Shown here: positions 50,527 through 60,994 of the stretch, one piece after another | Layout of the letters: each line of letters begins with the position of its first letter | How positions within the stretch are numbered: position 1 is the stretch's first letter | NCBI RefSeq assembly: GCF_900100375.1 | Contig: NZ_FNEZ01000004.1 | Location: 62,001 to 126,000, forward strand | Direction of reading: 5' to 3' | Length of the DNA: 64,000 bases | DNA from: Flavobacterium noncentrifugens | GTDB lineage: Bacteria; Bacteroidota; Bacteroidia; Flavobacteriales; Flavobacteriaceae | Made by a program: the position numbers and the translations under genes | The notes under the pieces: model-generated | Database searches by the model: none | The model's input: only the letters and a program-made list of their open reading frames with translations | What the model was told of the DNA's origin: nothing

Positions 50527-51699
50527 CTAAAACAATCCTTGCAACATGTTATTTTCAATGCCGATGCGTTGGTAATCAAAGTCGAGTTTGTTTTTCAATA
50601 AACTCGCATAAACACTTCTAAAATCAATTTGATGCTTCAGATCGCCATTGTCCAAATCAGTTAAATTTGGATTGTTTCCAATTATTTTTCCAGTATTGTT
50701 TCCACCAATGATAAACATCGGAGCTGCCGTTCCGTGATCTGTTCCGCTGCCGTTGTCTTTTACGCGACGCCCAAATTCAGAAAAAATCACTACGGTCACA
50801 TTTTGCAGAAGATTTGCTGTTTTTAAGTCACAATAAAAACTATAAACGGCATCATTGAGTTCGCCAAGCTTGGTTTTATGGATGGCCAACTGGTTTTGAT
50901 GTGTGTCAAATCCGCCTTGCGAGGTATAATAAACCTTAGAATTCAGGCTTCCTTTGATTAATTTTGCAATCCATTCGAGGTTGTTGGCCAATCCCGATTT
51001 TGGATAATTGATGTTTTTTGGAGGCGATTTTGCCAATGCTTTTTGAATAACGTCTGAACCTTCATTAACGGTTTCAGCCAATTTTCTCACAAAATCAAGC
51101 TGCGGATTCCCCGAAAGCTGCACATCTTCATTGTCATGCTGATTGATTTTTCGCGCTTTATTCAGATTTTTTAAAGTCATATGATTCGGTTCCTGACCTT
51201 TCAGCGCAAGCGTATCGTTTACGTCAACATTAATTCCGCCTGTCGGATTGTGTTCTTTACATTGCAAATCCAAATATCTTCCAAGCCAGCCATCAGACAA
51301 ATACTGATTCGCACCCGAAGACGTTTGCCAGATTTCCTGGCTCCGAAAATGCGAACGCACCGGTTCAGGATAACCCACGTTTTGGATGACTGATAAATCT
51401 CCATTTTGCTGCATTTCGGCAAAACTTGAAAGTGCCGGATGAAATGCCATTCCGTTAAAACGCGAAATCACATCGGATTGCTGCAATGCAATTTTTGGAC
51501 GCAATTCATAATACCACGGATTGTCAACCGGAGCAAACGTGTTGAGTCCGTCGTTTCCGCCATTCAACTGAATAAACACAACGCATTGTTCTCCAATTGC
51601 CAAAGATTGCTGTTTGCCAAAAGCAAAAAGAAAATCGGGCAGGAGCAAAGTGCCGCCTGTAAAGGTTCCGGTTAATGTAAGAAATTGCCTTCTGTTCAT
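50527..51699 (-). CDS. DUF1501 family protein (Tat-exported)
   Basis: 390 aa. Twin-arginine-like signal (MNRRQFLTLTGTFTGGTLLL) and the sulfatase-like DUF1501 fold: VFIQLNGGNDGLNTFAPVDN, then SEFGRRVKDNGSGTDHGTAA and MFIIGGNNTGK. It is the second gene of a pair with the DUF1800 gene (15 nt apart), an arrangement seen throughout Bacteroidetes and Planctomycetes. Probably acts outside the cytoplasm; the substrate is unknown. Confidence 0.9.
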   Translation of the reverse strand: MNRRQFLTLTGTFTGGTLLLPDFLFAFGKQQSLAIGEQCVVFIQLNGGNDGLNTFAPVDNPWYYELRPKIALQQSDVISRFNGMAFHPALSSFAEMQQNGDLSVIQNVGYPEPVRSHFRSQEIWQTSSGANQYLSDGWLGRYLDLQCKEHNPTGGINVDVNDTLALKGQEPNHMTLKNLNKARKINQHDNEDVQLSGNPQLDFVRKLAETVNEGSDVIQKALAKSPPKNINYPKSGLANNLEWIAKLIKGSLNSKVYYTSQGGFDTHQNQLAIHKTKLGELNDAVYSFYCDLKTANLLQNVTVVIFSEFGRRVKDNGSGTDHGTAAPMFIIGGNNTGKIIGNNPNLTDLDNGDLKHQIDFRSVYASLLKNKLDFDYQRIGIENNMLQGLF

Positions 51700-51714
51700 T
51701 ATATTTTTTTCAGG

Positions 51715-53073
51715 TTAAACCAATTGGAATTCGGGTGTTTGTACCATAAACTGAAACAATTGCAAAACATTATTTGCTGCAATTTCAGGATCTGGACTAA
51801 AATCTGGCTTTAGGATTATCTCGAAATCATCCTGTAAATCTGGCGAATCAACCGCCAATAATTGCCGTTTTAAAGATTCAATTATGGCTAAATTGTTGTC
51901 TTTATGATTCCAATCTGGAATTGGACGCTGCATATCCGGTACTTTATTTCCGTTTAAAAGGCGTCCGTTGCAAAGCCAACCGGCGACAGTGTTTCGTTGT
52001 GTAAGCGTTTGCACGGTAAGCCAATCCCTGCCGCCAGCCCAACCTTTTACATTGTATTGGGTATAAAAGCTCATGCCTTGAAGTGCGATAAAAGTTTGTA
52101 TCGATGCGGGATTTGGTCTATCAATATTTAAATTGTCAAAAAGTTGTAAGATGTAAACCAGCGGATCTTTAATTTTTGTTCCTGAAATGTTTTCCTTATA
52201 TTCTTCAGTAAAAATTTTAAACAACAGCGGCTGAATTTCAAAGTCTTTTTTCTTGAAATAATCGCCATAATAGCGAACCATTTTTTCATCCGGAACATCT
52301 GTAACAAACCATTTCAGGATTTTTCTAGTCAGGAAATAGGGTGATTCAGGTTGTTCAAAAATAATATCAACGAGTTCGTCTGCTTTAAATTTTCCGGTTT
52401 TCCCGAAATAGGAAACCACACTATCATCCTGCAGTTTTAAACGGTATTTTCCGCCTTCTTCAGAAACGCCTAAACCGGCAAGACTTTTGGCTCCGTTTTT
52501 TATGTCGTCTTCTGAAAAATTTCCAATTCCGATGGTAAAGAGTTCGAGCAATTCCCGACTTAAATTTTCATTTAAACTGCCTTTCTTATTATTCGTGGCA
52601 TCGAGGTAAAATAGGACGGCGTTTGTTTTAAGCATCATTTTAGTCAATTCCCGAAAATTCCCGAAAGCATTTTGGCGCAGGATGTTGTTGTGCTCAAAAA
52701 GCCAGTAAGGCAGTTGTACTTTCTGTGAACTCGCTACAAAATGATTGTGCCAAAAAACAGTCATTTTTTCTCGCAGTGGCCGGTTTGATTGCATGATCCT
52801 TTCAATCCACCAATTTTTGAAATCGGTTAAATCTTGTTTTTGTTGCTTTTTGTAAGCAGCGAATACATCTTCTCCGGCAGCCTTTGCATTGTTGTTTTTT
52901 ATTTTTTTTTCAAGTAATGATTTTGGGGTTTCGGCTAAAAAATCGGGAAGTGACACAACTGTTTCTGGCGCAAAAGATTCCTTTAAGAAAGCTTTGAGTC
53001 CTTTTCTTTTGATCGCATCAGCCTGAGCAGCACTATATCCGAGCCTTAAAGACCAAAGCTTTTCTTTATCCAT
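51715..53073 (-). CDS. DUF1800 family protein
   Basis: 452 aa. DUF1800 segments: LRLGYSAAQADAIKRKGLKA, LREKMTVFWHNHFVASSQKV, NENLSRELLELFTIGIGNFS and FLTRKILKWFVTD. First gene of the pair with DUF1501. No clear signal peptide, which is unusual if it acts with an exported partner. Function unknown; probably a partner of DUF1501 in the envelope. Confidence 0.9.
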   Translation of the reverse strand: MDKEKLWSLRLGYSAAQADAIKRKGLKAFLKESFAPETVVSLPDFLAETPKSLLEKKIKNNNAKAAGEDVFAAYKKQQKQDLTDFKNWWIERIMQSNRPLREKMTVFWHNHFVASSQKVQLPYWLFEHNNILRQNAFGNFRELTKMMLKTNAVLFYLDATNNKKGSLNENLSRELLELFTIGIGNFSEDDIKNGAKSLAGLGVSEEGGKYRLKLQDDSVVSYFGKTGKFKADELVDIIFEQPESPYFLTRKILKWFVTDVPDEKMVRYYGDYFKKKDFEIQPLLFKIFTEEYKENISGTKIKDPLVYILQLFDNLNIDRPNPASIQTFIALQGMSFYTQYNVKGWAGGRDWLTVQTLTQRNTVAGWLCNGRLLNGNKVPDMQRPIPDWNHKDNNLAIIESLKRQLLAVDSPDLQDDFEIILKPDFSPDPEIAANNVLQLFQFMVQTPEFQLV

Positions 53074-53217
53074 GTTGCACTTTTTATTTTTAAGCGTTCA
53101 AATGCCTAACAAGTTTAACCAACGCCTGCAAGTCATCTTTTATTGTCGGTAATGTACGCATTGCCTGAATTTAACTTAAACGTTATCGTAGAGTTTATGA
53201 AAAAATTAAGTAATGAG

Positions 53218-53252
53218 TTTGCAGCGAATCCGCCAAGCATTTAGTAACTTTG
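53218..53252 (+). promoter_or_regulatory. Promoter of the pentose phosphate operon
   Basis: TTTG (53218-53221), a 23-nt spacer, and TAACTTTG (53245-53252). Both boxes match the Bacteroidetes consensus. The transcription start would be near 53260, which rules out the upstream alternative start codon and supports ATG 53313. Confidence 0.75.
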
Positions 53253-53312
53253 AGACACTGTAACAAAAAGCCTGTTTTTCAATCACACATTCAGGCAATA
53301 AACATCCAACTT

Positions 53313-55328
53313 ATGGCGCAACATGCCTTTACTTCAACTGACGAACTCTGTGTAAATACCATCCGTTTTTTATCGATTGATATGGTTCAAAAGGCCAACT
53401 CCGGGCATCCTGGACTGCCGTTAGGCGCTTCGCCAATGGCGTATGTGCTTTGGGACCGTTTTTTGAGATTCAACCCAAAAGACCCGCATTGGCCAAACCG
53501 CGACCGTTTTATTTTATCGGCCGGGCACGGATCGGCGATGCTTTACAGCCTTTTAAATGTGTACGGATACGATCTTCCGCTCGACGAATTAAAACGCTTC
53601 CGCCAATTGGGCTCTAAAACGCCCGGACATCCCGAATCGACGTTGGTTCCCGGAATTGAAGTCACCACTGGACCGCTCGGACAGGGTTTTGCTAACGGAA
53701 TCGGAACCGCAATCGCAGAAGCTTTTTTAGCTGAAAAGTACAATAAAGACGGACAAAAAGTAATCGATCATTATACATATTCGATCGTCAGCGACGGCGA
53801 TTTAATGGAAGGAATCGCTTCCGAAGCCGCTTCACTCGCCGCCCATCTAAAACTCGGCAAAATCATTTACTTATACGACGATAATAAAATTTCCCTTGAC
53901 GGACCAACAAGCCTTGCCTTTACAGAAGATGTACCGGCGAGGTTTGCTGCTTATGACTGGCACACGATCACCGTTCACGACGGAAATAATTTGCAGGAAA
54001 TTGAAGCCGCAATCCTCGAAGCACAAAAAGTAACCGACAAGCCTTCGCTGATTTCTGTTAAAACCATCATTGGTTTCGGAAGTCCGATGGAAGGCACAAA
54101 CAAAGTGCATGGAAGTCCGCTTGGCGAAGAAAACCTCAAAAAAACCAAAGCCTTTTTCGGTTGGGATCCTGAGCAAAGCTTCGTGATTCCTGAAGAAGCC
54201 AAAGCACATTTCCAAAATGCCGGAAAACGTGGTGCCGAATTGCAGCAGCAATGGCAAGAAAATTTCAACGCTTTCGCAGATAAAAATCAGGCCGAAGCCA
54301 AATTATTCGAAACCAGCTTTAAAGGTGAATTGCCGGAAAACTGGGATGTCGAATTTCCTGTATTTCCATTGGATGAGCCGCTTGCGACCAGACAGGCTTC
54401 TGGAAAAACACTCGACGCAATCAAAAAAACCATTCCGTGGGTCATTGGCGGTTCAGCCGATCTGGCAAGTTCGAATGACACGCCCGGAAAAGGCGAAGAC
54501 AGTTTCCAGCCCGGACATTATGGAAATTCAAACATCTGGTTCGGTGTGCGTGAACATGCGATGGGCGGAATGCTGAATGGATTGGCGGCACATGGCGGTA
54601 TCCGGACTTATGGCGGAACTTTCCTGACTTTTTCAGATTACATGCGCGGATCGATCAGGCTTGCCGCTTTAACCGAAGCACCTGTCACTTATATTTTTAC
54701 GCACGACAGCATCGGGCTTGGGGAAGATGGCCCAACGCACCAGCCGGTAGAACATGTAACCGCATTGCGCACCATTCCGAATTTAACCGTTATTCGTCCT
54801 GCTGATGCTTATGAAACTTCTGAAGCGTGGCGAATTGCGTTGAAAAGAGACAAAGGTCCGGTTGCCTTAATTCTGTCAAGACAGAAACTACCAATCATCG
54901 ATCAGCAAAAATTTGCCCAGGCATCAAATGTTTCTAAGGGCGCTTACATTTTAAAAGATTCAGAAAAAACCCCACAACTGATATTGATCGCGACAGGATC
55001 GGAAGTGCATTTAATCCTCGACGCCCAGAAAAAACTCGAAGCTGAAGGAATTGCGACTCGCGTTGTAAGCATGCCGTCATTCGAATTGTTCGAAAAGCAA
55101 TCAAAGGAATATAAAGACAGCGTTTTCCCTCCAAAAAACCACAACCGATTGGCTGTTGAAGCCGGAATCACGCAAGCCTGGTATAAATATGTTACCGCTG
55201 AAGGCGATGTGATCGGAATTGACCGTTTTGGGGAATCCGGGCCGGGCGAAGAAGTTCTCGAACATTTCGGATTTACCGTAGATAATGTTTACAACAGGGC
55301 CAAAGCGTTGCTAAACAAACCATCATGA
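53313..55328 (+). CDS. tkt: Transketolase
   Basis: 671 aa from [15 protein letters not shown]. Thiamine diphosphate enzyme with [20 protein letters not shown], the [12 protein letters not shown]-type cofactor motif (VSDGDLMEG), and a C-terminal half with [18 protein letters not shown] and [18 protein letters not shown]. It transfers two-carbon units in the non-oxidative pentose phosphate pathway. First gene of a six-gene operon; its stop overlaps the rpiB start (4 nt). Confidence 0.95.
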   Translation: MAQHAFTSTDELCVNTIRFLSIDMVQKANSGHPGLPLGASPMAYVLWDRFLRFNPKDPHWPNRDRFILSAGHGSAMLYSLLNVYGYDLPLDELKRFRQLGSKTPGHPESTLVPGIEVTTGPLGQGFANGIGTAIAEAFLAEKYNKDGQKVIDHYTYSIVSDGDLMEGIASEAASLAAHLKLGKIIYLYDDNKISLDGPTSLAFTEDVPARFAAYDWHTITVHDGNNLQEIEAAILEAQKVTDKPSLISVKTIIGFGSPMEGTNKVHGSPLGEENLKKTKAFFGWDPEQSFVIPEEAKAHFQNAGKRGAELQQQWQENFNAFADKNQAEAKLFETSFKGELPENWDVEFPVFPLDEPLATRQASGKTLDAIKKTIPWVIGGSADLASSNDTPGKGEDSFQPGHYGNSNIWFGVREHAMGGMLNGLAAHGGIRTYGGTFLTFSDYMRGSIRLAALTEAPVTYIFTHDSIGLGEDGPTHQPVEHVTALRTIPNLTVIRPADAYETSEAWRIALKRDKGPVALILSRQKLPIIDQQKFAQASNVSKGAYILKDSEKTPQLILIATGSEVHLILDAQKKLEAEGIATRVVSMPSFELFEKQSKEYKDSVFPPKNHNRLAVEAGITQAWYKYVTAEGDVIGIDRFGESGPGEEVLEHFGFTVDNVYNRAKALLNKPS

Positions 55329-55777
55329 AAATAGGAATCGCTGCCGATCACGCCGGATTTGAACAAAAAAACCAATTGCTCGTGCAGTTAAAATCCGCAG
55401 GTTACGAAGTAGAAGATTTTGGCGCGTTTGCTTATGATGCCAACGACGATTATCCTGATATCGTAGTCCCATTGGCCAAAGCCATTGCAAAAGGGGAAGT
55501 CCACAAAGGCATTGCCGTCTGCGGAAGCGGCGTGGGTGTTTCGGTCGCAGCCAATAAAATTAAGGGCGTTCGTGCCGCGTTAATTACCGAAACTTATTCG
55601 GCGCACCAAGGTGTAGAACACGACGACATGAATTTACTTTGCATTGGCGGACGTGTTTTAGGACAAGCCTTAATCTGGGAAATCGCAGAAACATTTGCAA
55701 AAGCGAAATATGACGGTGGTGAGCGCTTTCAAAGGCGTCTTGATAAAGTCATCGCCATCGAAAACAACAATCAATAA
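55325..55777 (+). CDS. rpiB: Ribose 5-phosphate isomerase B
   Basis: 150 aa. RpiB/LacA signature: [16 protein letters not shown], then [20 protein letters not shown] with the catalytic Cys, and [10 protein letters not shown]. It interconverts ribose 5-phosphate and ribulose 5-phosphate. Its start overlaps the tkt stop. Confidence 0.95.
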   Translation: MKIGIAADHAGFEQKNQLLVQLKSAGYEVEDFGAFAYDANDDYPDIVVPLAKAIAKGEVHKGIAVCGSGVGVSVAANKIKGVRAALITETYSAHQGVEHDDMNLLCIGGRVLGQALIWEIAETFAKAKYDGGERFQRRLDKVIAIENNNQ

Positions 55778-55807
55778 ATCCACAATAACACTAACCAACA
55801 ACAACAG

Positions 55808-57226
55808 ATGAACGAATATGATTTTGGCACAGTAGGGCTGGGCGTCATGGGAAGCAATATTTTGCTGAACGTTGCCGACCACGGTTTCTCGGCCGCCGGA
55901 CTTGACCTGAGCCCGGAAAAAGCCGCAGCATTTCAAAGTGCCGCTAAAGATGGACAAAAAGTTTTCGGAACCATAAATGCAGAAGATTTTGCAAAATCCT
56001 TAAAAACACCAAGAGCGATCATGCTTTTGGTTCCGGCCGGAATTCCGGTAGATTCAGCAATTAAAAGTTTGCTTCCCTATCTTGAAAAAGGCGACATTGT
56101 CATCGATGGCGGAAATTCTTATTTTCCTGATACCAACCGCAGGTTTCAAGAGCTTAAGGAACAAGGAATCCATTTCTTCGGAATGGGAATTTCAGGTGGC
56201 GAAAGCGGTGCGCGTTTCGGTCCGAGTATGATGCCGGGCGGCGACAAACAGGCTTATGAACGGTTGCGACCGATTTTTGAAGCGATTGCTGCGAAAGTCA
56301 ACGGCGAACCTTGCGTGGCTTATCTCGGAAACGGATCGGCAGGGAATTATGTCAAAATGGTGCACAACGGAATTGAATATGCGATCATGCAATTGATTTC
56401 TGAAGTGTACGATTTATTAAAGCGCGGACTCGGACATTCGGATGCCAACATTCAACAGCTTTTTGCAGATTGGAATAAAGGTGAATTGCAATCTTTTCTT
56501 ATTCAGATTACTGCAGATATTTTACAGAAAGAAGATCCGGAATCCGGAAAATTAATCGTAAACACGATTTCCGATTGGGCGCGTTCCAAAGGCACCGGAA
56601 AGTGGACTTCTCAAAACGCGATGGATTTGCAGGCTCCGATTCCGTCAATCGATGCAGCGGTGAGCATGAGAAACATGTCGGCACATAAAGAAGAACGCAT
56701 CGAAGCGGCAAAATTATTAAACGGCGTTTCCACAAATACTGAAAATGTAGGAGATGCAATCCTTTCGCAACTGAAAGATGCCTATTATTTTGCGATGATC
56801 AACATCTATGCACAAGGTCTGGCACAGATCACCATCGCTTCAAAAGAATACCAATATAATATTCACCTTGAAGAGGTTACAAAAATATGGCGTGGTGGTT
56901 GTATCATTCGTGCGGCCTGTCTGGAAGATTTCCGTGAAGCATATTCAAGAACTCCGGAATTGGTCAATATCTTATTGGATGAAAAGATTGGAAGATCGGT
57001 GGAAAGCAAACATCAGGATGCCGCAGCAGTGGTAAAAGTAGCATTGGACAAACACATACCGGTTTCAGTTTTAATGTCTTCAATCGCTTATTTTGACAGT
57101 TACCGAAGCGCTATTTTGCCAACCAATTTAATTCAGGCGCAGCGCGATTATTTCGGGGCGCACCAATACGAAAGAACCGATCGCGAAGGCTTGTTCCATA
57201 CCATTTGGGAAGCTGACAAACCTTGA
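55808..57226 (+). CDS. gnd: 6-phosphogluconate dehydrogenase (decarboxylating)
   Basis: 472 aa, full length. Rossmann motif [17 protein letters not shown], catalytic-loop [20 protein letters not shown], and [20 protein letters not shown]. After strand 2 the sequence is [12 protein letters not shown] where NADP-specific enzymes have NRT/NRS; an Asp there with no Arg suggests NAD preference. It makes ribulose 5-phosphate and CO2. It lies between rpiB and zwf, 10 nt before zwf. Confidence 0.93.
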   Translation: MNEYDFGTVGLGVMGSNILLNVADHGFSAAGLDLSPEKAAAFQSAAKDGQKVFGTINAEDFAKSLKTPRAIMLLVPAGIPVDSAIKSLLPYLEKGDIVIDGGNSYFPDTNRRFQELKEQGIHFFGMGISGGESGARFGPSMMPGGDKQAYERLRPIFEAIAAKVNGEPCVAYLGNGSAGNYVKMVHNGIEYAIMQLISEVYDLLKRGLGHSDANIQQLFADWNKGELQSFLIQITADILQKEDPESGKLIVNTISDWARSKGTGKWTSQNAMDLQAPIPSIDAAVSMRNMSAHKEERIEAAKLLNGVSTNTENVGDAILSQLKDAYYFAMINIYAQGLAQITIASKEYQYNIHLEEVTKIWRGGCIIRAACLEDFREAYSRTPELVNILLDEKIGRSVESKHQDAAAVVKVALDKHIPVSVLMSSIAYFDSYRSAILPTNLIQAQRDYFGAHQYERTDREGLFHTIWEADKP

Positions 57227-57236
57227 TAATATACAA

Positions 57237-58754
57237 ATGAAATCAAACAAACAACACACTGACCCCACAATAATCGTCATTTTTGGCGGAACCGGCGACC
57301 TCGCCAAACGCAAACTCATTCCGGCTTTTTACAATTTATATTTGGATGGCTGGATGCCTGAAAAATTTGCTTTGATCGGTCTCGGACGCACCAAACTGCA
57401 CGATGATGACTTCAGCCAGCATCTTTTTGAAGGATTGACCGATTTTTCAAGGAACGGAAAACCTGAAGCAGAACAATGGGATACATTCAAACAATCGGTT
57501 ACTTATTTTACATCTGACATCAACGAACCGGAATCCTATAAAGGACTTGCCGCCAAAATGGATGCGATCGATGCCAAATGGGGAATTCGTGCCAACAGAT
57601 TGTTTTATTTATCGGTCTCGCCCGAATTCATAGAAACCGTAACGGTTAACATCAAAAAAGCAAAGCTTGCGAATCACCCGAATACGGATCGGATCATCAT
57701 CGAAAAACCTTTCGGTCACAATAAGGAAACGGCAATTGAACTCAACAAACTGCTGGTGAAAACTTTTGAAGAGCAGCAAATTTACCGCATCGACCATTAT
57801 CTCGGAAAAGAAACTGTTCAGAATATTCTTGCATTTCGTTTTGCGAATACGTTATTCGAGCCACTTTGGAACCGCAATTACATTGATTATGTGCAAATTA
57901 CGGTGGCTGAGGAAGTTGGCGTGGAAGAACGCGGCGGATATTACGAAGGCGCTGGTGCTTTGCGCGACATGATTCAAAACCACTTGTTGCAGATTCTTTG
58001 CATGGTCGCTATGGAACCGCCGGTTTCGTTTGAAGCAGAAGAAATCCGCAATCGAAAAGTCGATGTTTTGCGGGCTTTACGCCGAATCAGGCCTGAAGAT
58101 GTGCATAAATATGCCGTTCGTGGCCAATACAACGGCGGTTGGGTTCAGGGCAAAAAAGTCGTCGGTTATAGGGAAGAGCCAAAAGTTGATAAACATTCGA
58201 ATACAGAAACTTTTGCAGCAGTCAAATTCTATTTGGACAATTGGCGCTGGCAGGATGTTCCTTTTTATTTAAGAACAGGGAAACGCATGCAGGAGAAAAT
58301 CTCTTCGATTACGATCCAATTCCGCCCGGTTCCGCATTCGACTTTTTCAAAAACACAGGAAGACAGCCTGATGGCAAACAGATTGACAATTAACATTCAG
58401 CCTTCAATGGACATTAGATTGCGTTTTATGTCTAAAAAGCAAGGGCTGGAAATGAACCTGAACCCGGCGGAAATGATCTTCGATTACGATGAATGCTCGA
58501 CGCAAACGCCCGAAGCTTACGAAACTTTGCTTCAGGATGCCATGCACGGCGATACAACTTTGTTCATGCGATCGGATCAGGTTGAAGAAGCCTGGGACGT
58601 GATCACGCCGATACTCGAAGCCTGGGAATCGCGCGATTCTTTGGATTTTCCAAATTATGCCGCAGGAACCTGGGGACCGGAAAGTGCCGAAGCATTAATC
58701 GCAAGGCAGGGCCACGTTTGGTCATTGAATGCGCATACGACTCAAAAAAAATAA
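57237..58754 (+). CDS. zwf: Glucose 6-phosphate 1-dehydrogenase
   Basis: 505 aa. Coenzyme motif [18 protein letters not shown] (about 17-34), active-site [13 protein letters not shown] with the catalytic His, and [11 protein letters not shown]. It oxidises glucose 6-phosphate to the lactone. The next gene (pgl) starts right after its stop. Confidence 0.95.
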   Translation: MKSNKQHTDPTIIVIFGGTGDLAKRKLIPAFYNLYLDGWMPEKFALIGLGRTKLHDDDFSQHLFEGLTDFSRNGKPEAEQWDTFKQSVTYFTSDINEPESYKGLAAKMDAIDAKWGIRANRLFYLSVSPEFIETVTVNIKKAKLANHPNTDRIIIEKPFGHNKETAIELNKLLVKTFEEQQIYRIDHYLGKETVQNILAFRFANTLFEPLWNRNYIDYVQITVAEEVGVEERGGYYEGAGALRDMIQNHLLQILCMVAMEPPVSFEAEEIRNRKVDVLRALRRIRPEDVHKYAVRGQYNGGWVQGKKVVGYREEPKVDKHSNTETFAAVKFYLDNWRWQDVPFYLRTGKRMQEKISSITIQFRPVPHSTFSKTQEDSLMANRLTINIQPSMDIRLRFMSKKQGLEMNLNPAEMIFDYDECSTQTPEAYETLLQDAMHGDTTLFMRSDQVEEAWDVITPILEAWESRDSLDFPNYAAGTWGPESAEALIARQGHVWSLNAHTTQKK

Positions 58755-58755
58755 T

Positions 58756-59484
58756 ATGGTTAAAATATTTAAAGATGCAGATGCTTTGTCATTGGCTGCA
58801 GCCGAAATATTTGTTGAGGCTGCAAGAGAAGCCATTGAAGCACGCGGAAAATTTACAGTGGCTTTAACTGGCGGGTCGTCCCCGGCAAAATTATACCGAT
58901 TGCTTGCAAGTGAGGCGTATAAAAAGCAAATGAACTGGAATAAAGTTTTTGTTTTTTGGGGCGATGAACGCTGGGTTCCAATCTCGGATGAAAAAAGCAA
59001 TGCCGGTGCGGCGTTTCACGATTTGCTCGATCATGTTCTAATTCCCGGAAATCATATTTTTCCGATGTGGGCAGATGAAACCGAGCCCAAAGTGCGTGCC
59101 GAAGCCTATGAAAAACTGCTCCACGAATACCTTGACAACGGAAAATTCGACCTGATCCTTTCCGGAATGGGTGATGACGGACATACGGCTTCTTTATTTC
59201 CAGGAACAAAAATACTTCACGAACAAGAGAAATGGGTCGATGCTTATTATCTCGAATCACAAAAAATGTTTAGGATTACATTGACTGCACCACTCATCAA
59301 CAAAGCACGAAAAAATATTGTTTTGGTTTTTGGAGCCAATAAAGCAAATGCATTGTATGAAGTGATTTCGGGTGAACGGAATTTTGAAAAATACCCTTCA
59401 CAGCTTTTAAATCCGTCAGAAAATGGCGAACTTCTTTTTTTAACCGATGAAGCGGCGGCACAAAAACTACCTCAAGACATATGA
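58756..59484 (+). CDS. pgl: 6-phosphogluconolactonase
   Basis: 242 aa from MVKIFKDADALSL (ATG 58756), 1 nt after the zwf stop; the frame's upstream in-frame codons lie inside zwf. DevB-type features: VALTGGSSPAKLYRLLA, FWGDERWVPISDEKSN and LILSGMGDDGHTASLFPG. It hydrolyses the lactone made by Zwf. Overlaps the glucokinase gene by 4 nt. Confidence 0.95.
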   Translation: MVKIFKDADALSLAAAEIFVEAAREAIEARGKFTVALTGGSSPAKLYRLLASEAYKKQMNWNKVFVFWGDERWVPISDEKSNAGAAFHDLLDHVLIPGNHIFPMWADETEPKVRAEAYEKLLHEYLDNGKFDLILSGMGDDGHTASLFPGTKILHEQEKWVDAYYLESQKMFRITLTAPLINKARKNIVLVFGANKANALYEVISGERNFEKYPSQLLNPSENGELLFLTDEAAAQKLPQDI

Positions 59485-60455
59485 AGAAAACCAGCTTAGC
59501 CATCGGTGTCGATATTGGTGGGACAAACACGAAATTTGGCGTCGTTACCAAACGAGGACGCATACTCGATGAAGGTGCGATCAAGACCAGTGAATACGAG
59601 ACCGTTGAAAGTTTTATCGAAGCTTTGCATGAAAACTTAATGCCGATCATTGAAAAACACCAATCAAGGCAGGAAATTAAAGGTATCGGAATTGGTGCGC
59701 CAAACGGGAATTTCTACACCGGATCGATTGAAAATGCACCAAATTTACATTGGAAAGGCATCGTTCCGCTGACCAAACTCATCGAAGATAAATTCAAAAT
59801 CCCAGCCGTCATCAACAACGATGCAAATGCTGCAGCGATTGGCGAACAGACTTTCGGGGCCGGAAAAGGCATGCAGGATTTCATCATGATCACACTTGGA
59901 ACCGGAGTGGGTAGCGGCATCGTCGTGAATGGAAAAATCCTATACGGCAATCACGCGCTCGCAGGAGAACTCGGCCATACGATCATTCGCCACAACGGTC
60001 GAAAACACTGGTCAACCGGTTTGCGTGGCACGTTGGAATCGTATTGCTCAGCCACCGGAATTGCATTGACAGCAAAAAAAATGCTCAAGAAAGAAGATGC
60101 GCCCGAAAGCTTATTAAGCCAATATACATTGAAAGATATCGATTCAAAAGCCGTTTACGATTGTGCGATGAAAGGCGATGAGCTGGCAAAAAACGTGTAT
60201 GCTTTCACCGGAAAAGTGCTGGGTGAAGCATTGGCTAATTTTACAATGTTCTCTTCTCCGGATGCCATCATTTTATTTGGCGGCGTGACCAAAGCAGGAG
60301 ATTTGTTATTGAAACCAACCAAAGAATCAATGGAATCACATTTACTCGATACTTTTAAAAACCGCGTCAAGCTGATCTTCAGCGAACTTAAAGAAGCCGA
60401 TGCTGCCATTTTAGGTGCCAGCGCACTGGTTTGGGAGATCAAAGAAAATCTTTAA
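59481..60455 (+). CDS. ROK-family glucokinase
   Basis: 324 aa. ROK features: IGVDIGGTNTKFGVVTKRG (phosphate loop), VINNDANAAAIGEQTFGAGK and LGTGVGSGIVVNGKILYGNH. The zinc-binding CxCGxxG segment usual in ROK kinases is not visible; the place after GHTIIRHNGRKHWSTG holds a different sequence. The likely role is phosphorylation of glucose feeding Zwf. Last gene of the operon, ending in the terminator at 60477-60502. Confidence 0.85.
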   Translation: MKKTSLAIGVDIGGTNTKFGVVTKRGRILDEGAIKTSEYETVESFIEALHENLMPIIEKHQSRQEIKGIGIGAPNGNFYTGSIENAPNLHWKGIVPLTKLIEDKFKIPAVINNDANAAAIGEQTFGAGKGMQDFIMITLGTGVGSGIVVNGKILYGNHALAGELGHTIIRHNGRKHWSTGLRGTLESYCSATGIALTAKKMLKKEDAPESLLSQYTLKDIDSKAVYDCAMKGDELAKNVYAFTGKVLGEALANFTMFSSPDAIILFGGVTKAGDLLLKPTKESMESHLLDTFKNRVKLIFSELKEADAAILGASALVWEIKENL

Positions 60456-60476
60456 TATTTAGTTTATTTCAATAAA

Positions 60477-60502
60477 AAACCCTTTACAAATGTAGAGGGT
60501 TT
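60477..60502 (+). terminator. Terminator of the pentose phosphate operon
   Basis: About 11 paired positions (60477 with 60502 inward, one G.T), small loop, T-rich tail, after the glucokinase stop. Confidence 0.75.
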
Positions 60503-60525
60503 CTCTTTATGTAAAAGAGTTGTGG

Positions 60526-60533
60526 TATATTTG
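60526..60533 (+). promoter_or_regulatory. Promoter -7 box of the SRPBCC gene
   Basis: TATATTTG is a perfect TAnnTTTG box. It makes the GTG at 60522 unlikely as a start codon, because transcription would begin after it. Confidence 0.5.
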
Positions 60534-60562
60534 ATACGAGTTGAATTTAAAACACTTGTCAA

Positions 60563-60968
60563 ATGTTCGATCAAAATTCAAAATTCAGAAGCACAGCTGC
60601 TGGTCAGGAAACCAGCGTCTGCAGTTTTCGAGGCTTTAACCAATCCCGAAATCACAACCCAGACCTGGGAATGGGAAATGTACAACGTTTCCACAACGAT
60701 AAAGATCCTCGAGATCATTCTGAACGAAAAAATCAGATTTGAGTGGGGCGAACCCAGAAGAATTGCGACTTTCAGCCTTAAAGATTTAGGTGAAAATCAA
60801 ACGTATGTTTTGGTTAAAGAAACCGGCTACACGGAATCGGGTGATGCATTATTATCAATTCCGCAACTCAACCGGCGGATTTACGACCGTTTAGATGGAA
60901 TGAAAGCCTATCTCGAACACGGCTTAAAATTAAACCTCATTGCCGATAAATTTCCATCAGGCAAATAA
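60563..60968 (+). pseudogene. Degraded SRPBCC (AHSA1-like) gene
   Basis: The reading frame carries an AHSA1/SRPBCC-like protein (VRKPASAVFEALTNPEITT, then WEWEMYNVSTT and LDGMKAYLEHGLKL). It has no usable start: the natural ATG at 60563 is out of frame, and the only in-frame start is a GTG before the promoter box. About 16 residues normally between EITT and WEWEMY (the FWFT-type segment) are missing. At 60862-60891 a second frame encodes NSTGGFTTV, the family sequence, so two compensating indels have scrambled about 12 residues. It may be a pseudogene or a fast-changing remnant. Confidence 0.6.
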
Positions 60969-60994
60969 CAATATAAATTTCAGGACATACATTT

